A stretch of 36,593 bases of DNA, taken from positions 1 through 36,593 of the forward strand of contig JAGLHE010000084.1 of NCBI GenBank assembly GCA_023143685.1. The letters run 5' to 3'. The notes beneath the pieces are model-generated. The model made no database searches, was not told where the DNA came from, and was given only the letters and a program-made list of their open reading frames with translations. Shown one piece after another: positions 12,101-24,100 of the stretch. The number at the start of each line of letters is the position of its first letter. The first letter of the stretch is position 1. The translations under genes and the position numbers were made by a program. The stretch comes from Candidatus Omnitrophota bacterium (GTDB lineage Bacteria > Omnitrophota > Gorgyraeia > Zapsychrales > JANLHA01).

Positions 12101-15100
12101 GACATACTGGCCATAAACTCTGAGGTAATTTTGACAACATTTTCCTTTTTCTTAACCGGTGAACTGGCAGGAGAACTCGTATCCTTTGAAGAAGATGCCG
12201 CGCCTTTATCTTCTTGCTCTTTTTTAATTCTTAGATCTTCCGCAACAACAACCTTTTCTATTTCATCAAAATCAGTTATAGACCCGTTGAGCTTTCGCAA
12301 TACTTTTTGCATCTCTTCTTCTGAAGAAAGGGCCTCACCAAACTGTGCCTCTAAAGACTTCATGTCTTCTTCTGCAACAGCTTTTCCTTCTTCAAGAGCC
12401 TTCAGGTAAGCATCTACTTTTGCGGCATCATTCTCGACAAGCGGATGAATCTTTGTCCAATCCGTCGTTCCTTCTTCAAGAAGAGCAACGAGATTCTTTA
12501 AATTGTCCTTAAAGAAAACAAGCAAATCTGACAATATGTCGCGCTCTTTCATTCGAGCTTCTTCTTCGAGCTGTGATGCAAGTAAAACATTTTCTTTCCA
12601 GGCCTCGATGTTTTCATCTGCTTTTGCCCGAAGATTGCTTCTGTCAGCATAATAATCTTGAATCGTTGTGTCATATTTCCCGAATAGTTCTGCCAGGCCT
12701 TTTAAAGATTCCGGTTTACCAATAAATAATTTTCTTAACCCTCTGCTAATCAAAGCAGCTGACATCAAACTCGGTGTCTTCAACTCATGCAAAAGCTCTC
12801 CGATATTATCTTCATCAACAGAATTTTCATCTATCGGCGAAGAGGAGCCATTTGTTTTTTCTTCTAGACTCCTAATATCTCTTTTAAATGCAGCTGCTTT
12901 TTCTTTAGCTAACCATTCTGCCTCATCAAGATATCCAAGATATGCTTCAAGCATTTCCGGCCGTGATAAGTAATATGCTTCCAAACGATCAAGGATCTCT
13001 ACAATATCCTGTCCGTCCGGTATCTTATCTACCGCGGCATATATACGCCCTCGTTGACGAGCGATCTCATTAACCATCTTTCTGTTCCAACTAAGAGTGT
13101 TTCCATTATTATTTCCATTGTTATAACTATTTTGTCTGCCATTCTGTTTCCTAATCGGTGAAGAGGCCTTGCTTTCATCACCAGAACTCAATCCATCTAT
13201 TGATGGATGAATTGGGCTGGAAAATTCTTCGTGGCGCACGCCTGGGTTCTTATCGCCCACAGCTAACATATCTTTCGGCAGAATGAAAGTCACTTCCAAC
13301 CCTTTGCCCTGAGCATCTTCAAAATTCTTAACATCAACCGTGCCGCCGTGGAGTTGCGCAATCAATTTAATATTATGCATCCCTAGCCCTAACCCATGAC
13401 GCAGCGTGCCTTCTTTGTCGGAAAGTTCCTTTGTGGAATATCCTGCCAAGTACGCATCTGCCTCTACTTCTTCCGGGATCCCGCCGGCATAATCGCGCAT
13501 ACGAATACTGATATTCTCACCCAGAGATAACAGCTCCACAAAAATCTTTCTGTCTTCTTGCGGCGCCCCTTGCTCCACATAAGCCTGATATGAATTTCTT
13601 AATACATCGCTAAAAGCATTTCCAAGTTCATAAACTTTTGCGACAGCCAATTGAGCATCCGCTTCTCCTTCAAAAACCAACTGCAACCCTGCCCCCCCGG
13701 CAGATTGATTAACAAAATCAACAAACCTTTCGATATTCTTCTTAAGTGAAATATCTTTAGAAAAATCATTCCCGTTTCCGGCCAACACCATTAAATATTG
13801 AATGAACGTTCTTATATCAGCGTCGATTCCGTGTATCTTTTCAATCACAGCCTGAACCTCTGGCTGTTTAATCTGCTCTTTACTCAACGATTGAGAAATA
13901 CCCCTGATGTTTATAGAAAATCGTATATCACTTAAAAATACGGTAAACTTCTTATCCAAAGCCCCTCTTAAAATAACCATAATCTCTTGTATATCTTCCC
14001 CTTCCAGCCCGGCTATTTCCAATCCATCTGTCGCCTCTTTCATCTCGGCAATAATCCTATCAAAAATCTCTAAAGATATTTCATCCTCAATAGACGGTAT
14101 CATCTGAGTTCGAGATTGCAACTCATCAACTAACCTGTCATGCCGAATTCTCAATTCCTGAATTTGCGTTAACACAGACGGGATTTCTTCAACAATAGCA
14201 AGGCCCTGCGCCCACCCTTTCTTGGCTAACAGGCTGTTGATTCTACGCACTATTTCTCCATACAAGATCGGTGAGCTGGAAATATTTGTACCTTTATCAA
14301 TGTTCTGGATTTGCGAAGAAGAGGATTCTATCTTTTTCGATGGTGTCTTATATGTATTTTCCCTCTCTTCACCGGCTATGCCTAATGCCTCCTTCGCTGC
14401 TTGACGTACTTCCGGATGCTCGTCTTCTAATACCTGATCAAAATACAACAACGTTTTAATCGTCTTCAAAGATAAAACAGCCTCTCTACGAACGACCCAG
14501 ACAGGATCTTTTAAGGCCTCAACCAATAAGGCAACTGCCTTGTCTCCTCCAATATATCCTAACGCCTCTACCGCAAACTTTCGCGCCTCCCAATTGTCCG
14601 GATATATAGGCATTTTTAAACGATCCACCTTGCTCTCGTCCAATATCTTACCTAACGCCCAAGCAGCAACGCTTCCAACTTCCCATGAAATTTGGCCTAG
14701 GCTTGTTGTTAATTCTCTGTTTGAATTCCTCTTTTCTTCCCAAGGTGTTTTTCGCCAAGGATGATATTCCAAAGAATTGACGTTTCCATTTTCTGAGTTA
14801 TATTCTTCAAAACCAGTTATCGGTGGCGTAACCGAACGATACCCCAAGTGTATTCTTAAAATAGATATCGCGCGTTCATCATTCATATGCGCTAATGCGA
14901 TCGCGAGTCCAACACGTGCCGGGATCAATGTCTTATCATTGGCCATCTTCTGAATTAACGAATCTACCAAATCCAGATTTTTTCGCTTGCTCACCTCCAA
15001 TGAGTTCGAAACTCCTCCACCCGGAGACGCTAACGACACTTTGACTTTCCCTCGCGCATGATTTACTTCAACTTTATACTCAAGGGTTCCATTAATATGG

Positions 15101-18100
15101 CCTTCTTCATAAATAACTTTCTCTTGCGGCTCCTTAACCGGAGAAGAAACAGCTGAAGACAAAGTTCCTTGTGTAATCTTGTCTTTATTAAGTTCTTCAT
15201 AGAGTCCCTGATAAACATTTAAGTAGTGAATCAAACTGCGGCTCCAGTCATTATCCTGTCTCATGCCATTTGCAACAATTTGGTGCCACAGATCAGGATC
15301 GTTCTCATAGATACGAATGGCTCTCTCTATCGCCGCATACCCTTGATCCGCATTAATCCCTTTACGATTCGCATCTTCATCCGGATGAATAAGTGCACGG
15401 GAAACACCTTCAAACACAAAACCTGTCCAATTGTCCCCTCCTTCAAACACCGTATCTGCTAAACCACCGGTCAACCTTACGATCGGTACGGCACCATACC
15501 GCATCGCATGCATTTGCGTTAACCCGCTCGGTTCATAATCCGAAGGAATGAGCAACCCGTCTGCGCCAGCATAAATCATGCTAGCTAACTTCGCTGAATA
15601 AGCCTGCACATAAGCTATTGAAATCCCCAATTCTTCTTTTCGCGGATCAGACGCTAACCGCGCAAACTCTTCTTCCAAACTCTTTTCTTCATCTGTTTCA
15701 CCGGTCCCCAAAATAACAATGTCCATACTCAACGCTGCGCGCTTGCCTTCATACATTTCTTGAATCATCTGCGCTAAAATATCTAACTGTTTCTGGCTCG
15801 CCACACGGGATACCACGCCAAGCAAGAACCGGCCTGTCGCAACGTTTAAGAATCCGTGCTTCTTGCTTGAATCCTTAACTCCTAGGGTTGTTACATCGCC
15901 GTGCCGTGATAACACTTCCTGTAAAAGCATCTTATTGACAGAACGGGCTTTCTTAACACTCCCGATCCCGTCATCAATGCTATAATTCACCACAATCTTA
16001 GAATCGGTCGCCGGATTCCACACACTAAAGTCAATACCGTTTAAGATCCCGCCGAAACGCTCGCCAGCTATTTTTAAGAGCCGGTCAACCTCAAACTCTG
16101 TATACGAAATCTCACGTGCATATGTATCGCTTACCGTATTAATATAATGACCCAGCCCTTGACCATACTGAATAATCCCTGGCACAGTGGCCATAAAGTT
16201 GAGCTGCCCGTTCTTAATAATCAAGTTTCTTATTTTGTCAGTTTCAGACAACCCTGTTTCGTTTAACCATTCCACCGGATACTCGCCCTGATATCCGATA
16301 TTGTGGATCGTAAAGGCGCTGCCGCTTTGCGCGAACTTATCTTGATAAAGAGTACGCATATATGTCGGAACAAGCGCGGTATGATGATCGTGCGCATGAA
16401 TGACATCCGGTTTCGTTCCTAAGAATTGCAACAAGTCTAGCGCCCCGCGAGACAAAATGATGGATTCATAGAACTCTGCTTCTTTGCCGGTATATGGTTT
16501 CACAAAGAGGTCTGAACTTTGTGCCTCTAACATATAAACTGTCATGCCGTCTTTCGTAATCTTCTTGGCGGTCACACGTTCTTTTGCCCTGCGTGTAAAA
16601 ACAAGTTCACCTACAAACCCTTCAACATCTTCAACCGTATATTCATCTAAAATTTTATCTACCAAAGATTTAAAATAAGGAATGATCAGTGTCACGTCAT
16701 TCCCCTGCGCTGCAATGACTTTAAACAATTCATACATCACATCGCCTGCCCCGCCGACTTTAACGATCGGCCCGAATTCCATGCCCACCGCAGCAACCAT
16801 GCCCTTAAAGGCATGGTTGAGTTGCTTAATAATAGGTGAGGACGTCTGACTATCAAAGTTCTCTCCGACCCACTGCCCAACAGCCTGAAATTTTGCGATC
16901 TCGCTATTTTTTATTACCCCTTTAGGATGTGCTTTCACCGGTGATGAAACTGTTGGCATTCTTTCCGAATCCAAAATAACCCAATGGTGTTCACTCAATT
17001 TAAATGGTACACCCCATATTTCAACAACCGTCCCTTGCTCTAAAGATTCTTTATAGCGGTTCATGTCGGCTGACATGATCTCGTCCACACTAACATCTTT
17101 CCAGGCAGTATTAACTTCTTGATCTTTCCCTCGAGCATTAACATCAAACTCTCTCATTCCTGTTATTTTTGATAATTTAAACAATATTGTCCAGAACTTG
17201 ACAATTGCCTCATCCTCTAGCTTATCAATAAAGTAATAACAATAGACATTAGACGTTTTCAAGAAATCTTTAAGCGCTTTAGCTTTAGAAGGATATTTAG
17301 CATAAATACTTTCAATTTTCTGTATAACCCTTTGTGCTTTTGCGTCTCTCTCCACATCCGGATTACCTTCATAATCACTTAACAATCGATAGATTCTATC
17401 TGTATCCCACTTCTTGCTAAGCTGGGCCAACCCTTCTTTTGTAATAAATGTATTGGCAAATTCAACAACACTATTACGCAAGAACCCTTCTTTTCGAACA
17501 CCTCGAATATCCGCAAGGTTCAAGACCCGCAACGCTGCTAAGTCAACACCCTGAATAGAAGCAGGGTCAACCTCACCCTTAAGAGCAACCCCTATAGCAG
17601 CATGGTTCAAAAGCAACGCCTTACTTTCATGAATCTCTTGTTGAGAAATATCTGGGATAAGGCGCGGCATAATATGGGCAGCCATCTCAACGCTATAAAT
17701 CAAATGCTGCGCGCCGGAAGCCTTGGCCTTGCCGATGTCATGCAGTAGCGCGTTCAGCCAGAAAACAAGCTTTTTGCTTGGGGTGTTTGTTACCTTGACA
17801 TAATCACGGTGGATTGCTGAAAAATGTTCTTTTATAATATTCTCAATCGCATCATTATTAAATCCATCCCTGTCATTGACCGCAATAAACTGAACGGCAT
17901 CCAAGACCATTTGCGTATGCGCCCACGCGCTTATCGCTCCCAGTCGCGGATTAGTTGTGCCATTATAAAAACACAGCGCTTTAAGCTCTGGGATAACCTC
18001 CCAAAGCTTTCCACTATCAGCCCATTTTCTGATCACATCAGCTGGTCGAGAACTAGAAATAATTTCCTGGTTAAACTCTTGTGTTAATTTCTTAATACTA

Positions 18101-21100
18101 TCTGTTCTTTCTTCTACCTTCTGATCTGTGGCCTCTGTCTTCGGCGCTACTCCAATAACCACCGCAGCCTCTTTATCCTGCTCTAGTTCCTTAATAAACG
18201 CATTCCACAATCCTTCAAGACTTTCTTCCTGTGCCGCGTTAGTAAAGATTTCTTTGATCACGTCAACATCTTCTTTAATCACTCTCATACGATAATAATC
18301 TCTCCAAGCCTGATCTGTGATATCCACAACAGGTGAGCTGGATGCTGCGAATGTTGAACCAACAGTGTTACGTCTGTTAACCTTTTGGACTTGGTCGATA
18401 TCAATTAAGCGAAGCGTTGACTCCTCAACAGCTGTCATGCCTGGTTTCACATAATCAATAAAATGAACCATTCTTTTTTGTGCTACGATTTGTTGTAAAT
18501 ACTGATCAATGGCGATCATGTGGCCTAAAACCTTCTTCAAGGCGGCTAAAAATCTTTCGATAAGCTCCAACAAGAAGTTAAACAACGAGCTGCCAGCCAC
18601 ATAATTCTCCAAGAACAGATTAACAACTGACTCAACAGAAGCTGCTTGCCTATCGATAGCAACAACGTTCATGTCGACCACGACCCGGCCCGGCACCGCG
18701 ACAATATCTTTCCCTGTAGTTTGTAATGCATACACGGGCTGGATTGGGGAAGAAGATAATTTCTCTTTTTCCAGATGATCTTTCCATTCTCCATCCAAAA
18801 CATCAACCAGGTTGTCATAGAGGTTATAATTATTAATAATTACATCAGAGAATTTTTTGTAGTTTTCTTTGTGCTTCTCTGGAGCAGCAAAGATGCCAAC
18901 TGTTGTCTCTGTTGCTAACCCTTTACTAAAATCTTCTAATGCTTTTGCAACATCTTCTAATTGTGCATCCGCGTTAAGAATACTTAACAAGCCTTCGAAC
19001 ATCTCTTTCTTCCATTTATAAACCTCATAAACAAACGGGATTCCCATAACAATCGCATCAAGAAGCGTGTACATCCCTCTAACCCCAACAGGGAGATCTG
19101 CAGACTTTTCTATTTTCTGGAAGACCTGTCCTTCTTGTGGAGCGATAAGATGCATTTTGACAGATGACTTGCCTTCTTTTCCTGCAATTATTTCCCCTCC
19201 TACTCCGTAAACAGCAATTCTTTCGTCAATCTTATCGACAAACACATCTTCCCCTGCAACATTCTTTGGATCATAAACGAACAATACGTCAACACTTTCA
19301 TTTTCCCGCCCTTTGAAAATATTTTCTAAATAACTATTCAACGTCTCAACTTTATTAAAATATGCAAATCCCCATGTGCGCGCTGCCTGCATATTTTCAA
19401 CCGATCGGCCTTGGGCAGCTAAGAGTGAAATAATTTCCTGCTTCTTCACAACGCGATCTTCTGCTGTCAGCTCTAACATCTCTTCGCGCGTATCATAAAG
19501 ATTCTCAGGCAAGTTGGCGCCCAACCGTTCTTGTCCAAACCCTGCCTCAATGATCTTAGCCATCCAAGCAAAAGTCTGGTCTTCATTAGGATTAGGCTCT
19601 GTTGCCATTTGGTCTTCTTCGGTAAGAACAACCGGAATCTTCGGCATTGGATAATTACGCAACCAATCTGAAGACCCTGATACCGAAATCCCAATATCAG
19701 CTGGCTCAAGGCCTAATTCAATATTTTGATCCATTGCGTCAACAACCACGATATTACCAATCTTATTAATTTTAACGTTCTCATCAATGCCAGGATAAAT
19801 TGCTTGAAGTTTTCTATAGTTATCTTCATCTTTAATAACAACCAAACGGATCTCTTTTTCTGGGAATCTTGAAGCCAAGGCCTGCGCCAACAATACTGCC
19901 GCTGTGATGTCTCCGTATCCTTCATAAAGGAAGTTAATATAAATATCCATAATCTTAACGCCTTCTAATTTTTCTTCAGCTTTTGAACCTTCAACCGGTG
20001 AAGAAGTTTTATCTGCCTTTAACGCTTCTTCTGCTTTGGCTCTGGAAAAATAAACCTCTTCGCCTGTCACAACGATCAAGGAATTACGGTTAACATCTGA
20101 ATAAGACTTGGCGTAAGGACCGTTGACCCATTCTGTGTGGCCGTTCTCGTAACAGATAATGAACTTGAATTCGTATGGATTATTTCTGGCAGGTACGATG
20201 TTGGCTGGCACAACAACAGCCCATAAATCATCGCGGATATGTGTAAGTGTTAAAGCACCGTCATTTTCGTTTTGTACCCAATTAGTGAAATCGCCGGTGA
20301 GAACAATTTCGCTGATACCTTCCGGCGGTGCCCGCAAGCTGAACAGCATCCCTTCTTCAACACCGGATTGTGAACGAAATTCCACTAATGTTTGTTCTGA
20401 AGAATCAAATGCCTCTTCTAAATATTCGTGAAGAAGTGCCTGAACAACTGGCCGCTGATCATGTGACAACCAACGTACAATACGTCTCTGAGTTGTCGCT
20501 ATCAAATTACGGTTTCCTGGGCCATCTGTTATAACAGCCATTGCATGAAGAAGCCTATCTCTCGCGATATTATCTTGGCCAACTCTATTGGCGCGTAACT
20601 CACTCATAAGAACTTGCTCTAATTCGTAAAAACGATTACGCACCTGATCAGCTTCGTTCAAAAGTTGTGGTATATTTCTAAAGACAACATGCATATCAAT
20701 ATCAGAAGCAACCCCTGCCTCACCCATTTGGACACTTCCGAGAAGGCTTCCGTCTACAACAAATTCAGAACCAAATTCATTCTGTACCTGACGTAAAATC
20801 GCATGAGCCATTAATGTCAGTGCCATCGCATTAATATTTTCACCAGAAGCCGTAACAGCAACATTTCTTTTTCCCCAAGATTCGAAGCTGTCTTTATAAA
20901 TATCCTGCTCTTCATATCCAGCCTTAGCCTCAAACAACGCCTTGATAATCGGCGTAACCTGTTCAAAGACCGGAGAAGAAGATGCTTCGCGGTACTGTGT
21001 CTTACCGTCTTTCGCATACACAGAGGCTTCTTCGAAATTAACGTCATCTGTTTCTTGCACTTCCACAATCGCTGTCACCGACTCTAACGGTCTGTACATG

Positions 21101-24100
21101 CCTCGTGTTAACTGCTGTGCGGCTGTATTATAGAGGAGATCCCACTGGTGCGCTGTGCAGGAGAGTGTAACTTCTCTAACCTCATTAACGATCATATGGA
21201 TAATTTGTTCATAATTTAAACCATCCACATTGCGTGCTACCATATCGGCCTGACCTTCATAATCGAAACCTGTAACCGTCACGCCAAACTGCTCAAACAC
21301 ATGGAAGGCTTCGCGAACAAGGGCGTCAAAGCTTTGTTCCGGCTGTGTTCTCTTAATAACCGCTGCTACCTTCTCGCCTGTATTCCAAACATATCCGCTG
21401 ATCGCCACAACCATTTGAAACGTTGAATTAGCGCCGATAGAAACGATATTGACCGGCTTACCTGTCTTTGGCATAACAACCACCCATCCTCTATTAACGA
21501 AGATCGCATTTTCTGGATAGTATTGTGTGGCCGCCGAATAACCATCGCTGTACTGGAATGTTAAGGCTTTCTTATCTGCAGCGTAAACCGGTTTTGATAT
21601 CGCTGCCATCGTAACTTCATAATCAGGGATCAGAGCCTTCATAAAATCATCCGACACCTTCTCCCCCGCCCACACCACGCGGATTAGGGAGGATGTCTGG
21701 GCGTCGGCTTTTGTGACCGGGGAGGAGGAACTGTTGTTGTCAGCTGTTGCGACAGGTGAAGAGAAGGTGGTGCCTGAAGAGGAGTCTTGTGTTTGATGTC
21801 TTTTCATATAAGGCTTTCCTGCCGCCTTTTGTGGTACAACATCAAACAATCTTCTGTTTGCCCACGCGACTAATTGATTTTCTAAGAATGTATAAATCTC
21901 GCCCGCATCGCCTGGGACATATGCGTTCTTAATTTGACGTTTATCTACATCAACTTCTTTAGCCAATTTCTGTATAAAATCATCGACGGAGACTTGTATC
22001 TCTTTTCTTCTTACGACCCCAACTCTTTGGGCTGTCGTCTTTTTAAATATTTCTTTTCTCTTTGCCGCATCACCTTCATCATAGATCGGGAACGTAGAGT
22101 CGCTCAACAATCTTACAGCTTTACGGCTCAATCCCATCTGTTTCGCTATACTGGTAATAAACTCTTTAAATTCTGCAGGATGTGTATTAATAAAGTTCCT
22201 CATCACAGAAACCGTTACCCCTTCTGGCAGGTATTTCTTAACATATTTATCAACTTGTGACCCATTGCTTAAATTCGTTTCTGGAGTCGTAAAGATTGTC
22301 TCAGCTCTCAATAACGGATATGTTATCTTTCTCTGAATTTTCATCGCGATCATCGCATTAGCAAACGCGCGTCGAACAATCTTCCTCATATAATTAATTG
22401 CTTTTTTCTTTACGTCTCGGTAACATGGTCCGTCTTTAATTTTCTCATTATCATAATTTACTCCTATTTGCTTGGCTACCTGATCAAAAGTTCCCGCTTT
22501 GACTTTCTTATCCTCAAATTCTCGCATTAATTTATTGCGTATACTTATATACAATTTATAATCGACGCTGCGTTTAACAATCCAAATACCCATCGGTATC
22601 ATCACAGCCCATGGCACAATCCAAAGATACCCAAACCAATAAGCCGCAACAAGTACGCCCACGACTGGGACAATAACTTTATAATAATCAACAATATTAT
22701 CTAAGTTCCCTTTAAAGAACGCCCACACTGTCGGAACACCCACATATTTAGCAAACGACTTGAAGTTCGGATCAAGAACCATCCAGAAAAATATTGGGAT
22801 AATCGCAAAATGCTGATAACTAATGAATATCATAAAGAGAATAGAAAAGATAACATCCCCTGCAGCCTGTGCATTTCGACCAGCCTGATACTTGTCATGA
22901 TTCAAATTAGCAATTACCTGTGAAGTAAAATATATCCCTGCCAAGATAAAGAAGATACCTTGCCCTGACACCAATCCTGCCGTGACCATAGAAATAACAC
23001 CTATTGTTGGAGCAACATATTGTGTTCGTGGCGTATCATAACTTGGTCGTGGATCAGATAAATAAGGATAGACCAACATAGCAACCGCCAAAGACATCCA
23101 CAAGAGTTCAAAAACAAATAAACCTGTAGGAATAAATGGACCAATCAAGAGATACGCCAACAACAACCCACCCCCGATACGAATAGAGGCTTCGTTCGCC
23201 CGATAATTAGTTAGCTTATCTAATCCGTTTGTTGCTGGAGCCCGAACAGTTGGAACAAAGTCAGATTTTCCTGTCACAGAGAATTGAACCTGGACAACCA
23301 CATATCGAATAACATACGCCATAAAATGCCATAATGCGCCTGGCTTATAAAGCGTCCTGTATAACCACATCCCGAACCCTTTATGGAACCCATGAACCCG
23401 ATTCATCAAGGCAATAAGACCTGTGTTGATAGATTGTGAGAAGAGGAACATATACCCAACAAACAACATCATAAACGGATAAGCCGCATAAAAATCAATC
23501 CCCAAGATAACAATGGATATCATGTGCAACAAGAAGTTAACAAAGACAAACGGCTTCATCCCGTAGAACATAAGCAACAAGACAACCTGCGTTAATTTAT
23601 CTGTTACAAGAACATTTTTATTCTTAAAGAATTTGTTCCCATAATAATCTTGCAACATTTCCAGATAATCCAACGAATATTTTTCATTCGGTGTACGAGC
23701 AGGAATAAATCCTAACGCTCGTCCTTCCCCACCTTTATAAAGGAAGTCATACTCAATATCTCCACCATCTTCAACTTTAGCCTGACCGCCCACAGCATCT
23801 TCAGCCGCACGCTCTAATGAAGATGTAATTAATCCTTCGTATTCTTCCTTGGCCACAAACTTACCATATTCCAACAATGTTCCAACCTCATCCGCCCAGA
23901 CCTGAGAAACCTGAGTCCACCCTATGGATGCAATATTTTCACTTCCCGCAACATTGCTTCCTCTCGCATCTGCCGCATATTGAGGGAAGGTAATTGACGC
24001 TACGTTAGGCTGACTGATACGTGCAGCTAAAGCTGGCATAAAGAACCCTGCCTCTGGTCGCATTTCCGCAATCCCGTCAATACGGAAACTTGCTGGGGAA

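Larger units (their letters stand above)
2062..21762 (-). repeat. Dispersed Ser-Ser-Pro-Val/Ile interdomain linkers (25 copies)
   Basis: Seen in frame: SSPV or SSPI, often preceded by one or two more Ser, with low codons at 21751, 21715, 20968, 19993, 18742, 18328, 16936, 16831, 15136, 14266, 13210, 13153, 12832, 12154, 8632, 7534, 6427, 6043, 4972, 4495, 3655 and 2062. Variants are SSPA at 12166, SASPI at 8389 and SSSPL at 7792. On the plus strand most read as variants of ACCGGTGAAGA or ATCGGTGAACT. They fall between recognisable domains (before the nucleotidyltransferase, GT-B-like, HD, GT5, HATPase, P-loop, kinase and RelA-type domains), so they mark module borders. None occurs above 21762. 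From memory, such linkers are common in Omnitrophota multidomain proteins. Whether they are flexible joints or processing sites is unknown. Confidence 0.85.

Noticed and set aside
16798-16842. Possible independent start (ATG) for a stand-alone glycogen synthase
   Set aside because: The Met at 16798-16800 begins the GT5 fold naturally, but there is no upstream stop in frame and no well-spaced Shine-Dalgarno sequence, and linkers run through the junction. Read as an internal domain.
19473-19925. Two minus-strand open frames in another register (78 and 70 codons)
   Set aside because: They overlap the GT-B-like domain in a different frame and have Arg/Leu/Gln-rich shadow composition.
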